Positions 32,921-45,859 of a stretch of 64,000 nt of DNA are shown one piece after another. The DNA is taken from the NCBI GenBank assembly GCA_905160935.1, contig CAJHZI010000533.1, positions 2,570,001-2,634,000 of the forward strand, written 5' to 3'. The notes below the pieces were generated by a model. The model did not search any database and was not told the origin of the DNA. It saw only the letters and a list, made by a program, of their open reading frames with translations. The DNA is from Enchytraeus crypticus. Lineage: Eukaryota; Annelida; Clitellata; Enchytraeida; Enchytraeidae. How positions within the stretch are numbered: position 1 is the first letter of the stretch; every line of letters begins with the position of its first letter. The position numbers were made by a program, and so were the translations under genes.

Positions 32921-32925
32921 GATCT
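32921..32925 (-). promoter_or_regulatory. Splice acceptor just before the 872-residue frame
   Basis: On the minus strand the run TTTGTATTTTTAACAG ends at 32924 and the exon starts ATCATG at 32923. It is a good acceptor for an upstream non-coding or coding exon. Confidence 0.55.
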
Positions 32926-33899
32926 GTTAAAAATACAAAGATTTTTAAATTAAGGAAATACTAAAATTTGCTAAAATCTACTAAAAGTGCAAAGATTATA
33001 AAATTAATTAATTATTAAAATTTGCTAAAGACTGCCAGGATTAAAAAGGTCATCAATATAGTATATCTTATATGGCATGATATAAAGTATGTGTATTAGT
33101 TGTTATTTATTTATTATTATAAAGTTGCATTAAATTTTAATTAGACCGAAAATAACTAGTTAGCTACAGCATTTCCTTCGAAATGCCAATTAACCCTAAT
33201 ATTTTATCATATCTACACTATGCAATCGCTATAATAAATTTAATATGGTTTAAACGCCATATTAAGTTTGATTGTTATAATTAGCTTCATTTTAATTATA
33301 TCTGTAGGCGAACTGCTAAATATCAGTTATTGTTAGAGTTTTCTTTGTATACGTGCGTATATATGCATACATATTTATCGGACAAAAGCGCTCATACTAA
33401 TCTAAGTTGATATAATTAAATAATTTCTACAACATATTACATTTAAATTTAAGATATACTCCTCACTTAAACATATACTCATCCCGTCAGTTTTTCCTGC
33501 TATTTTTCGTCCGAACATATATTATCAACCTGATTAAACTGACACCGCGGAATAATTTCTGTCATTGCACGGATTGCCTGATCTCTATTTTAGGATTAAT
33601 ATGGACTCGTGGTCAGCAGCAGGTGGACTAGTCGTTTATATAGTAGAGAATTATTCCAGTTCATTGCTGATGACCATCACAGTGGTCAGTCAGGACTGTA
33701 ATAGACCCGATGTCAAGAATAGCATTCTTATTACAAGTTTTCACTTGGTAGTGTAATCTGCCCCATATCTAGGTAGTTTGGTAGTGGTATCTGCCCCATA
33801 ATTATTGTAATACGGTAATTACAGCAAGTAAATGCATGTATAAGGACCTATAATAAATAGCATACATTATGTTTTGTTCATTTTCGAACTTTAAGACGC
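32926..33899. other. Gene-free stretch upstream of the 872-residue frame
   Basis: AT-rich. It would be intron if the acceptor at 32924 is used. No first exon or promoter can be identified by eye. Confidence 0.35.
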
Positions 33900-33903
33900 T
33901 ATG

Positions 33904-33960
<57 letters not shown>
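33904..33960. repeat. (TA)n array
   Basis: Uninterrupted TA of about 57 bp directly beside a SINE-C fragment. Confidence 0.95.
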
Positions 33961-33964
<4 letters not shown>

Positions 33965-33971
33965 GTAACGC

Positions 33972-34235
33972 ACTCTCTCACTCTATCTCTCTCTTAGTGC
34001 TCTGCATACTGGCTGATCCATGGCATATAACGCCTCCGCTCTTCTCTGTATTCCGCTTTCCTCTTCATGCCCACAAAATTGTTAAGTAGCATACCACAAA
34101 CCACTCTAAGTAATCCACATTTGCTCTCTCTCTCCCTCTCTTTCTCTTTATAGTTAACTGACAGGTCCAAGATACAAATTCATACTCTGAGTTAGCTTTG
34201 AAGTGTGGACTTAAAGCTCTTACTAAATAGGCTAT
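33972..34235 (-). mobile_element. SINE-C 3' fragments, two nested pieces
   Basis: CTCTTAGTGCTCTGCATACT with GGCTGATCCATGGCATATAA (33990-34030), then a second start with TTAACTGACAGGTCCAAGAT and TACAAATTCATACTCTGAGT (34153-34190). Confidence 0.55.
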
Positions 34236-34306
34236 GGAAAATATCTTCCAACTGAATCAGTAATACCGAATTACCTTAAACTAAGCGTTAACTTAAACTA
34301 GCGTTA

Positions 34307-34374
34307 AGCTCGCCCGTAACTGACATCGCTTTCGAGTGAGGAAACTGACGTTAACCTTAGCTTTACCAGCTTTA
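34307..34374 (+). mobile_element. SINE-A copy 7, 3' half only
   Basis: Begins at CTCGCCCGTAACTGACATCG and runs to TTAACCTTAGCTTTACCAGC; the tRNA-like head is missing. Confidence 0.8.
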
Positions 34375-35114
34375 CTAATGAAGTCGCAAATGGAGGATGA
34401 AAACGACCGCAGCAAATTATATTCTACCAAATGTGAACACGCCCTGGAATGATATCAATGACGGCCAGCAGGTGTCAGCACGTTCCAACAGTGACTCTAT
34501 TTCTGCTCCCGGACCTACGCTGTGCGGACCTGGAGTGATCCAGCAATGACACCAGCTGGAGCACTGATTACTCCTTGCGTCCTGATGTTATACGAAACCT
34601 AATGCTAGTCTATTGCACAATTCATATTCTCAGATAATACTGTGAAATTTATTCACCGGCTTCATATCTTAGAACTTTTGTTTGCTCAAAATGAATGCAG
34701 TGTATCTTTAAACAATGGGTATGTCACTTTAACAATGAGGTTTTCGTACGCAGAAAATTTATATTCGCGTACGGTTAAATTGCGCAAAACTGTTACATAA
34801 TTACAAACTCTTACATAACTACAGACTATACACAGTACACTGTAATCAATAAATTATCCAAATTTGTCTTCTTATAAATCGAAATATTTTTTTTTTAAAT
34901 TTATCGGTTAACAATATTTAACATTGGACCCCGGATCGCTGCATTCTATTTGCTATAATTTCTAAATTTTTGCAGAAATTTAAATTAACATTATATTATA
35001 TTGAATAAAATTAAATTATTATAATTCACTATAATGAAAAATTGAAGGGCGATTCAATCTGTAGTAGCGCTAGAAAAAGTCTTCAATTACCAGACCATAC
35101 TTAATATCTCTATA

Positions 35115-35275
35115 TATAGTATATATAGCACGTCATCCCTTCATAACTTAATCTCTCTACTCAACTATACCGCTATACGTAGCCTATACCTATGGCAAAA
35201 AGTATGGCTTCTGAGATGATTTGCCGGTGCATTCCTCGGTTTCTGTTACAATTGCAATCGTGTTAAGGTACGTTA
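35115..35275 (-). mobile_element. SINE-C fragment, antisense
   Basis: CATCCCTTCATAACTTAATC, CGTAGCCTATACCTATGGCA, AGTATGGCTTCTGAGATGAT. Confidence 0.5.
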
Positions 35276-35384
35276 TTACCAAGTCTGTTCTCTTGCATTA
35301 GAAAGCACGAGACATAGAATACTATTAGTAACTACTAACTATACTTTACACTCTAATAAACTAAGAGAAAACCAAATCGCATCT

Positions 35385-35450
35385 TTAGCTTGATAGTTTT
35401 GCACGACTGCTGAATATTATGTTCCGGGTTCAAATCCAGTGCTCGCATCT
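35385..35450 (+). repeat. tRNA-like SINE head fragment
   Basis: CGACTGCTGAATATTATGTT followed by CCGGGTTCAAATCC and a GCTCGC run. Positions 170-215 carry a similar piece (GTTCGACTGCTGATAAAG, GGTTTAAATCC). Only a B box and anticodon-arm-like stretch remain. Confidence 0.4.
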
Positions 35451-35656
35451 TCATGGAAATGGAGTCGAAACCGAAAAGCTCGGCCTATCTCGTATTTATT
35501 GTTATTTCTCTCTTCTCCATCCAACTCTTTACCTCTCCTTGGCTTACGTTCCTTTCATCTCTCACCCTGTTCCCTCCCACCTCCCATTCTCTTCCTCACA
35601 CACTTTCTATCTCTTCATTTCTCCATTTTCTCAAAGCCTAACACTCCCCGTCTCTT

Positions 35657-35937
35657 CTCTCAATCATCTCTTCTCTCAATCAGCTCTTCTCTCAATCAGC
35701 TCTTCTCTCAATCAGCTCTTCTCTCAATCAGCTCTTCTCTCAATCTTATCTTCTCTCAATCATCTCCTCTCTCAATCATATCTTCTCTCAATCAGCTCTT
35801 CTCTCAATAATCTCTTCTCTAAATCATCTCTTATCTAATCATCTCTTCTCTAAATCATCTCTTCTCTCAATCAGCTCTTCACTCAATCATCTCTTCTCTC
35901 AATCATCTCTTCTCTCAATCAGCTCTTCTCTCAATGT
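35657..35937 (+). repeat. Minisatellite 1, about 16-bp unit
   Basis: Units such as CTCAATCAGCTCTTCT, with CATCTCTTCT variants, about 17 copies. It grades into the next array, with which it shares the CTCTTCTCTCAAT core. Confidence 0.9.
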
Positions 35938-36540
35938 CTAACACCGCCCATATCTTCACTCAATGTCTAACACCACCCATCTCTTCTCTCAATACTAACA
36001 CCACCCATCTCTTCTCTCAATGTCTAACATCAGCACCACCCATCTCTTCTCTCACTACTAACACCACCCATCTCTTCTCTCAATGTAGCACCATCCATCT
36101 CTTCTCTCACTACTAACACCACCTATCTCTTCTCTCAATGCCAACACCACCCATCTCTTCTCTTAATGTCTAGCACCACCCATCTCTTCTCTCAATGTCT
36201 AACACCACCCATCTCTTCTCTCAATGCAACACCACCCATCTCTTCTCTCAATGCTGACACCAGCCATCTCTTCTCTCAATGTCTAACATCACCCATCTCT
36301 TCTCTCAATGTCTAACACCACCCATCTCTTCTCTCAATGTCTAAAACCACCCATCTCTTCTCTCAATGTCTAACACCACCCATCTCTTCTCTTAATGTCT
36401 AACACCACCCATCTCTTCTCTCACTACTAACACCACCCATCTCTTCTCTCAATGTCTAACACCACCCATCTCTTCTCTCAATGTCTAACACCACCCATCT
36501 CTTCTCTCAATGCTAACACCACCCATCTCTTCTCTCAATA
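35938..36540 (+). repeat. Minisatellite 2, about 28-bp unit
   Basis: Repeated AATGTCTAACACCACCCATC plus TCTTCTCTC, roughly 22 copies with shortened variants (CTACTAACACC, AATGCAACACC). No CRISPR-like unique spacers. Confidence 0.92.
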
Positions 36541-37095
36541 CAGGAGTCACCGCGGGATACCCGGATGTGAGCTGGCGCATAATTGTTGGTGAGGCCACTC
36601 GTTGTATGAAAACTGGGAGGCGCTTAGGATGTGGAGGAACTAGGAATAAGACATGAAATAGGAGTCCGAACAATATCAAACACACCCAATCACATTTAGA
36701 GCGCTAATTAACGAGACCAACAAAGAGCTGGAATGCTCCTACAGCGTTGTAATTCTAAAAATAGAATTTTTGAAAAGGTCACGACAGAGTGATAAGGCTA
36801 AGTGATTTGATCAGACTGTGGATGGAAGTCACATAGGCACCATCACCGACAGAGCACGCTAAACCCTATCAAATCACGTGATTGAAGAAATTGTGGTCTG
36901 TCAATGTTGCAGAAATATTACTTCACTTCAAATTACAATTCTAAATTGAATTCTAAAAATTGTACTGTATTTCCAATGTAAGAGGTTTTTGGTCACATTG
37001 ACAAATTATGATTTTAAACTTAGGACTAAATTTAAAAGGAAGCGGCAAACTAACAATCTGTTATACCATTGATTCCAGTAATCATATGGATAGCA

Positions 37096-37320
37096 TACTT
37101 AATAATAATAAATAATTATATAAATAATACTAATAGTAATAGTAATAATATTAATACTAATACTAATAGTAATAGTAATACTATTGCTAATGCTGTTACG
37201 AATACTACTACTACTAATAATAATAAAACGAATAATAATAACAATACCAATAATAATAATAATAATAATAATGCAGGTTTAATGTACGTTACCTCATCCA
37301 AAGAGGATGTCAGGGACGTA
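37096..37320 (-). repeat. (TTA)n microsatellite plus shared-tail module
   Basis: Imperfect AAT/AGT triplets, then GCAGGTTTAATGTACGTTAC and GAGGATGTCAGGGACGTA. On the minus strand this is the tail module followed by its microsatellite. Confidence 0.7.
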
Positions 37321-38417
37321 TACATGTATTTATTATATTATAATATATACATATAATATACATGTAATAATACTTATGCTTATGATAAACTGTATTATTA
37401 GAATCTATACCTTATAAATCGGTAAATAGTGATAAAAACCGAATATCTCAATCAAGCAATCAACGTTTTTCATCAAGAAGACTTGACGCCGTCAATGGAG
37501 ACATCAAATGGGGATGAAAGACCGCTAAACTGACGTCGAGGGAAGCGAGCATTATTTTCTTGTCTGACAGGTAATTGGAAACTGAGTAAAAATTAATCAA
37601 AGCGCCCATCACATCAAGTGGGCTACAAAGACCAGCACACCGCCCTGTCAAATCCCTCTTCACCGACACTCGAGAGCCAATATCCAGGAAAATATTGCTG
37701 GAATGAAGCTAAAAATAATCCAAAGGAAAAGATCAATCCCGATGGCAATTAAGTCCCACTGGAGTACAAGTGTTAACTGAGGTATCGTTTACATCTCAAT
37801 AGTATAAACAGTATGCGGGCATTCGACTTCACTAATATCAAGACATAAAGAGAGAAACGAGTGGGAAATTTAATTCCCACGAGATATTTCCTGATGGACA
37901 AGTCAACAGAGCAATGATCATTGACGCGTAACATCACACCTCGTCCACTGGCAGTCGTTAACGAGTCTTTATTCTAACTAATAACCGGCTTCTAAAGAAA
38001 CGCCACTTTGAATTCATCAACAGAACAAATCGCGCATTGTTCCAAGCCACTGGTCGCGATGATTTTATTTACAGAATTGCAGGAAATATGAACAACTTAA
38101 AGATTGAATAAAAAATTCCCCCGTGATACTTCAAAAGCGTTGAAAGGAAATCACAAGACTTGGTTCACTGGAAACGTGCAGTTTTGGGCACTCGATAAGG
38201 CTGTTAAGAGGCGCATTAACAAATCGTTAAGACAAAATATTTAATTGATTTATTTCGATTTTAGAACATTGTAACTTAAAGTTTTTTGGAAACACATAAT
38301 ATATTCTAGAGCAAATCTACCTATGCTCAGAATCGTTTAATCTCTGATTAATCAGACTACTACGAACGGTTTAACTATGAATGCTAGTCACTGTAAAGCC
38401 GTAAAAACTGTAAAACC

Positions 38418-38541
38418 GACGTTAAAGTCAGTTTCATTTCTCGAAAGCGATAGTGAAAGGAAAGCCCACAATTTGAACTCCGCACATACCGAACCGAGGT
38501 AAGATAGCTTACCGACATCACCACTGGCTCCAACCAGTGTC
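38418..38541 (-). mobile_element. SINE-A copy 8, diverged
   Basis: CCGACGTTAAAGTCAGTTTC, AATTTGAACTCCGCACATAC, CCGACATCACCACTGGCTCC. Confidence 0.8.
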
Positions 38542-39095
38542 AAGAGCTTAGCTTTCGTTAAATACGTAAATTTTTTAATTTCTCTCACATTTTTTGCTGA
38601 GCAAAATATTATAATTCTATCAGGCATTTCAATTAAATATAATAAGTTCTACAATTATTATTGCATCACTTATTATTATTATAATTATTATACCGCTTTT
38701 AGGCAGTAGGTCAGAAAAAGTAATTATGGCAAAGTTTATGGTTTCAAAGTCAAATCATCTAGTAAGTATATAAATTGCTTTATAGCCTGATTAACCCAAC
38801 GACTGGTAATTTTGCTTAGCCTATCAGATTAACCTATCAAATGAGACTCACGGAGTGTGGTAACTGGTAGGTCTATGTAGATAATATCCTATTGACGTCA
38901 TCACTTTTCAGTTTTAAGTCTAGATTTACAGGTTTTCAGTTTAGCGCTTTTAAGAAAGTCCAGAAAATATCAAAATTAATAATAAAAATTATTCTTAGCA
39001 AAACTATGACTTTCAGGTATAATAGAGTGCTACATAGATCAGATAGAATAGTAACTCACATGAAATTAACTATAAAAAGTTATCAGAAGTAATAA

Positions 39096-39101
<6 letters not shown>

Positions 39102-39152
<51 letters not shown>
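39102..39152. repeat. (TA)n array
   Basis: Uninterrupted TA of about 50 bp. Confidence 0.95.
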
Positions 39153-39155
<3 letters not shown>

Positions 39156-41239
39156 GTAAATACATTTAGAAAAGTAACTAAATTGCTACAACTAAAACTG
39201 AAGTTACTTCAGGCAATCAACCGATCCATTCAACCGATCCAGATCAACCGATCTTTAAGTTAGCTAATTAATTAATTAAATGTTTAAATTAAAAGTTATA
39301 ATTAAATTAAATATTAAGTTAATTGATGCTTAATTAAGACTTAATCGATAAATAGTTCACGTTCGATGAATATTTCCCACTCGAAGACGATACACTATCC
39401 AGTAAATAATAAAGATTCAAATCTACAAATTACTGGCGCCATACAAAATGCTGCGGGTGCTGCATCATCTTCTGTTAAACGAAACTTAATATTTCAACAG
39501 TTTACTCTCATCCCAGAGGTACCACACTGGGCAGCGTTTACAACTCATGCGGGTTTTGTTGACGCTATCGAGTAATTTGAGCTGATTGTTATGGAAAACT
39601 CGAGATAAACGACAACCACAACAACAGCAGAGTAAACCACCGGATTCATATTCGTCAACGGTATATCAAAAACCTGATAGGTGAAAGGGGAAATAGCGAA
39701 GCCGCCAGGTTGAAAATAGTTGTCGTGCGGTAATTGAGAGGTGTTTGACAGATTTACAACCCGCAGGAATTCCGATAACGCAGTGCCTGATATCCGCATG
39801 GATGTTATAAAAGGAGGAGGAATCATATAATAGAATATCTATACATTAGAATTTACATTTCGAAAACAACATTCCAGTCAGAAACTGTGAGAGCCCATAA
39901 TGCAAGGTTCAATGAGTGAAATCACCTGAATATTAGAACTTTTCTATTAAATAAATGCAATAAACTAAAAAATAGTTTTTTTAAAGAGGTTTGTTTGAAG
40001 GTTTAAACATTCTAGGCTTTGTTGAGCAAGGATGTTCTCCTAGAGGGCGTGATAGAAGCGTATTTAGTATAATAAATGTATTCCCTCATTTGAGTCTGCC
40101 ATATGACAGTGCACTGATGAAATAATATGTGTGATGGGAAAACTAAAATCTGAATATAAAACATGCTAAAAGAAGCCAATATTCTCACATTATGTAGCTA
40201 ATAGAATATCGATGTTATTGAATAATAATAGAATATTAGAAACTCGCAAAAATAATACACAAATACTCCAAATAGTAATTTTACTCGTAATATATTGTAT
40301 TGCAATATATTAATAATATTATATATGCAAAATATATTACTTAAATTTAAACCAAATTTATTTTACTCGATGCAATAATTAAATTGTGCAATATTTGTAA
40401 CCATAATTGTAATTGTGCCAGTTTAATAATTTAACAAGACGAAAACAATATGACAGAAAATGCTACGGTGAGCCGCAAATATGGTGGATGGCAAATATAA
40501 AATAAACATGGACGGTCATACCGGCTTTATAAAATCTCAATGGAAAGCAGCAAGCTCTTATCTGTATTGCCACAATAGTTCCACCACATACTGACCGACA
40601 ACCTGAGTGGTCGACATTACTGGACAATAAAATGAACGATACCCTAATAGATTGTAGTGATTAAATCGTTAACAACACGTTAAAATGATCATAGTATCAT
40701 CAGCGGAGAACTTGTTAGTGTAAATCACTGCCAAAGACTTCAGAAAATAAGTTGTAATCGGTTTTAACTATTCCTTTATTACCTGAAAATGATGAGAAAA
40801 TTATTTCGAACGTATGGCCCTCTAACGACTTGTAATTGAGGTCATGTACCGCCCGTATAGAAACTCTTAACAAACCGATTTTTATTTATTGTATTTATCT
40901 GCTATGGTTCAAGGAAGATGGTGATGATGATGAAGATGATGATGATGATCATCATCATCATCTATAGTTCAAGGATCCAGAATATCGTTAAAGAATTAAT
41001 TAAAAGTTAACCCACTGAAAAGACTATATAGACAGTGTGTTTGATTTGTAGAGATCCTGACTTGTTTGTGAGTCAGAGACAGACGATAAACTATATCACC
41101 TGCACTTATAAAACTGTCTCTTTTGCATATATACACACAAACTCATACTACACCTCATTATCTCTGCAAGATAAGTACAAGTCTATTTTTATATTAAGTT
41201 ATATTTTTATATAGTTATATTAAGTCTAATTTTCACCAT

Positions 41240-41353
41240 AAATTTAATTAGAAATTTGCTTCCTTACTACAAGAATAATGTCAGGAACGACAGAGATGGG
41301 AGTCGAACCAGTCGCTTCTATTTGAGCAGGCAGTTTTGCTACCAGCCTGGCCA
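41240..41353 (-). mobile_element. tRNA-derived SINE of a further type (SINE-D)
   Basis: Read on the minus strand: GGCCAGGCTGGTAGCAAAAC (A-box-like), GACTGGTTCGACTCCCATCT (B box), GTCGTTCCTGACATTATTC, then a GGAAG...TTAAAT end. The head differs from SINE-A but the end follows the same tail pattern. Confidence 0.55.
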
Positions 41354-41394
41354 TAAAATTTAAACAATATGGAAATTACAATATGACAATTACT

Positions 41395-41707
41395 TAAATC
41401 CGACTACATCAATACCTCGTACCTATCGTTAACGAAAGTAATACGTTTTGTCGTTAAATTGTAGCCACCAAAGAATACACCAAGCAGTTTAGCTGCATAG
41501 TGTCAGGTATCAATATAATAATATCAACATAGTGTATATATGGTGAGGGAAACAAAAAAATTTATAGGTTACCAGACTTCACGTAAAGTAATAATATAAC
41601 GTACAACTTTCTATTATAATAATAATAATAAAGGCTTAACGTCCGTTTTCTCATCCAGGGATGATGTCAGGGACGTCAAGTACGAGGTATTGATGTAGTC
41701 GGATTTA
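41395..41707. repeat. 313-bp unit bounded by a 28-bp perfect inverted repeat
   Basis: 41395-41422 and 41680-41707 are exact reverse complements (TAAATCCGACTACATC... and ...GATGTAGTCGGATTTA). The right arm directly follows an antisense tail module (41625-41676). Confidence 0.85.
41625..41676 (-). repeat. Solo shared-tail module, antisense
   Basis: (AAT)n then AGGCTTAACGTCCGTTTTCT, CATCCAGGGATGATGTCAGG, GACGTC. Confidence 0.65.
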
Positions 41708-44657
41708 TTAGCAATAAGTTATCATTTCAGACATTGATATGAATCAGATATTAAAATAAATCAGAAAATTAATTAAAATCTGAGCGGTTTAAAGTAAGTT
41801 TTGGAAAGCGAAAAGACTGCCATTAAAATCACATAAAACTTCATACCTCTAAACGTAAAACGTAAAACTAAATTAACTAAACAAGCCGCCTGTCTTCCAA
41901 TAGAATGACAATAGAAAGAAATACCGACGACAGCTATCTATTTATTCGGATGTTTATGACGGTCGGCAAACTTATAGACCCACTCTAACCTTCCTTCCAA
42001 AGAGACGAAACATATTGAAACTTTGAAAGTAAAGGTGTGGTGATCCAGCCCTCTATCATTGTTAGATATCTAAAGCAGATAACAACCAGCCTGCCCTTTC
42101 CGCTTATCCTGAGATCTCTACTATAGAGAAACGATTGTATTTCGATTGTTGACGATTAAAGGGCCACATGTCAAAGCAATGTACGACACCAATAATGATC
42201 ATGTCACAGATCAGCTACAAACCATTCGTTATAGCTTGAACCCTTATTCAAAACCAAACAGAGCTAATTAAAATTTAACTTAAAGGTGAGAGAAACCTTA
42301 TGCAAATTAGCAGAAGAATTTCTGTGGCAAGAGTGGAATGATCTTAAAATGTCGCCAAAATTTACTTTATTGATATCTGATAACAATATTAATAAGTACG
42401 TAACATCGAAAAGAACATAGTATGTAAAATAAAATAAGACAACAAAAATGCTTAAATTTATGTCTTGGATCTTCAAACATAATAGACGAAGAAACCTCCG
42501 TCAAGCTACTATGTCTAAATCCATCGTGATGATATATAGAATGTGACATAGTGCTAGTATTATTAAAGTCTTAACTAAAAACCATAAATTAAATTTCTAA
42601 GCTATCAGTCTAAAGCAAATGAAGTTCAATTTTGCGCCATCGAGTAGACCCATGGAAGTCATGCTTAGATTTAAGAGATATACTTATCCAGGAATGGCTA
42701 GTTGGTATAACAAAAATGACTTTTTCGCACTCCATAACAGCAATTAACTTTTTATGCAAGAGAAGGCAAAGTACTAATATCTCTCTATGGAGGGCGTTAG
42801 TAGAGAATTTAAATGGAATTGGATAAAATTAATTTAGCAATTAAAACAGGTACAAACCTATGCAATAAAAGCCCGCCGGAACATCATACATATGTCATAA
42901 CACCATATAGCAAGGGAAACCTATTACACGGTGATTTATTCTTAGTGGGCTGTTGCGGAGACTGTGATTTAAAGCGAGCATAGACCTCAAAAACAAGAAG
43001 CTTTTATCAGCAGGGGGCGATGAAATGGACGCAATTAATTGGTCACGATCGTATATAATGCACTAGTTTCTATGACTACACGTGCAGAAATAAGATTTCC
43101 ACTTCTTGTATGGCTTCTTTAATGTTTAACTAGCTGCTATAAACACGAAAGCTTTCCAAGGAAGCCGTCTGTAATGGGCTATTTGAAGGAGCACTTAGGT
43201 TCAATTATGGGCTCTCTTGAGTTACGATACAATGCGAACAACTGTTTTCAAGCCTTTCCATTAAAACTCAATGCAATTAAGATCTCTTTAAACTGAAAGA
43301 TATTTCAACAAATGCATCTTCTTTTGAAACCAAGACGTTAAACAATCTTAAATAGAACAAAATGTATTTCACAAGTCTAACTTTTGGACATCCATGATAT
43401 ACTTAGTTCAAGTAATTCTAGATAAAAAGCCTCAATGCACAGAATTATTCCACTTCAATTTACAGTACAAATCATTTATAAAATAACAAATTGTTTAAAG
43501 TCAGTTTCTCTGGTCGGACGGGATGTCAAGCGAGACTCAGCCTGAATATTCAAACGTTTACTCAAACTTGGTAACAGAATAGTATCTTTATTATTTATTC
43601 CTCACGTCACTAATCTGACCCCCCCCCTCCCCCTCTCAAAACCAGTTTATTAATAGGATTAAATCGCCGAAAACGTACGCTTTTGTTTATAGCTAAAACT
43701 GTATTCATGGATTGTCATGATAAATTCATGGACTTCTAAAATGCTCAAATTGGGCCTAAGCGTAAACGTTGAAAAGAATGTATTATTTACCTCTCAAAAA
43801 AATTAAATTTTGAAAACTGCCTTTTAAACAATTTCCTTTGAAAATGTAACAGAAATTTTGGACAATAATTGTAGTGCCCGCTAATGTATGTCATAACTTC
43901 CCAGCACAAATATGGCAAGATTCACACTATACTAAGCTTTAAAATCTATGTTGCCTAGCCTATATATAAATATATTGATATCAATAGAGAAATTTGAATT
44001 TTTAATTTAAAGTAGGGCTAACAATTAATATAAAATATTTAAATTCCAAAATAAATGTAATAATATTATTTACTTCATGTTCACTATACTCCAAATTTTG
44101 ATTGGCAATTAGATGATAATTCTAACAAACTTCAGTACTTAGTAATACAATAAGTAAGTTAATTACAAACAACAGCTTGAAAAGCCTGACTCGTTAAGAC
44201 GCTAAATCTATAAGCACAAAGAAGAGTCAATATTAGCATATCAGCCTATAGCCCTGTCTAACGGCAGGTCGTGGAGTCAAATTCCTCCGCAGCTGTTTGG
44301 AAGCTGGATTAGCATCACAAATATTGTACTCAAGTGATTGAAGTCCATCGATATATACATGTATGTAACTCCCGCGTCTAATGACAACTATGCCTATGAT
44401 CTGCGCATAGCTGAAGTATGGATATCCGAAACGAGCTCATCCAAAACCTTGGTTTATAAGAAAAGACTAACGCAAATACATAAAAAACAATGACATAAAA
44501 ATCCCCTAATAAGCTAGATATTTTTCGCGTTAATACTCTGCACACGGTATAAGTTAACTACGTAAATTTCACTGCTTCGCTCCAAGGAGAGCTCCTCACC
44601 GATCAGGTGAAATTTGATTTCATATTCAGGATCTTATGTTGAAGGATATATTCACTC

Positions 44658-44809
44658 ACACTGGAGTCAGTGGCAACGTCAGTAAGATATTTGACCGCGG
44701 ATCAGTGCGGGTTAAAATCCTGTGCTCGCCCGTCACTGACATCGCTTTCGAGTCAAACTGTCGAGTCAAACTGAGTAAACTCACGTTCACCTTAGCTTTC
44801 AGCTTTTAC
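44658..44809 (+). mobile_element. SINE-A copy 9 with a short internal duplication
   Basis: Full-length copy; near the 3' end GAGTCAAACTG occurs twice in tandem (44749-44775), replacing the usual GAGTGAGGAAACTG. Confidence 0.82.
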
Positions 44810-45859
44810 AACAGGTTCTTCTACCATAATTTCTATAAATAAATTTTTTAAATTACGTATTTTAGTGACAATTTCTGAATTAGACTGTATTTGATGAATA
44901 ATTTTTGATATTATGTTTCTTACCGATTCTTTAGCAGTCACCAACTTGAGTCAATCAAGTAGTTGTTGATTCTGATTTGAATTGATTCTTCAAATTAAAT
45001 AACGGATTGCTGAGAATTATATCCAAATATCCGAGTTTTTCAGCTGCAGCAAATAGAAATAAAACTATTTATTTACATATTTTCGCAAATATACTGCCTA
45101 AAATATAATACAAATTATTTACTTTCGATTTGTAAGTACTTGTATTAAAATAATCGACTTTATCTAGTTAGAGCTGTATTAAATTTGTTGTCACTATAAG
45201 TTATAAGTTTTATTGATTTATTTATTATTGTTACAATAACTTTTCAAAACCCTTTAAATCAACACTACACACATACTTAATATTATATACGAATTAATAA
45301 ATCCACAGTTCGTATATCAGATCATTCATCATTAATGACGGCAGACAAAACTGACTCAAAATTATATTCAAATAATAGTAAACTAAGAGAATAAATACTG
45401 CAAAATACTGTCTCGAATATAAACCTCGATGCAGTTCTTGCTAAGGCTGGATCAACTAAGCCGAATGATCATATAAGAAAAGTTATTAAGCTTCTGAGCT
45501 TTACGCTAAACTCGTCACATCTTACCTAGTCATAAGAACTGCAATACAGATTTTGGACTCAACTATTTTCTAACTTACCCTACAGAAAATGCGAACGACT
45601 AAAAATCTCTCAATCACATATTTACAAGTTTCTGTGTGAAGCTATGAGGATCGACTGCTTATAAATACCCTGTTCTAACAGGTACAGGCTTCTCTAGGGA
45701 TAGTGCCCACTCCCCACCCCCACTGGCTTGTCAATCAAACTGCGTCCCCTTCACGCCTAACATACCCCCACATGCTATACCCTCTAATACCTCTATCCCT
45801 CCCAAATCTCCAAGTCCGATCACTCTGTCTATAATATTATGTTCTCTCATCATCTCATG

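Larger units (their letters stand above)
36541..39095. other. Gene-free stretch
   Basis: Includes (AAT)n-type triplet repeats at 37096-37272 followed by an antisense tail module (37274-37320), and SINE-A copy 8. The rest (37400-38380) looks like single-copy AT-rich DNA with no convincing exon. Confidence 0.5.
39153..45838. other. Gene-free stretch
   Basis: AT-rich, mostly without the dense SINE load of the flanks. Two overlapping opposite-strand frames at 39366-39826 are not recognisable. GAT/ATC triplets face each other at 40920-40962. SINEs at 41240 and 44658 and an inverted repeat at 41395-41707 are listed separately. Confidence 0.45.

Noticed and set aside
35419-35838. 139-codon frame ending in SLNHLFSQSALL-like repeats
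   Set aside because: Mostly minisatellite; no start context or conserved part.
35938-36540. Regular repeat array resembling a CRISPR
   Set aside because: Units abut without unique spacers, and the window is a eukaryotic nuclear sequence; it is a minisatellite.
39366-39826. Two overlapping opposite-strand frames with somewhat coding-like composition
   Set aside because: No splice context, motif or family resemblance; one has a Val/Tyr run from simple sequence.
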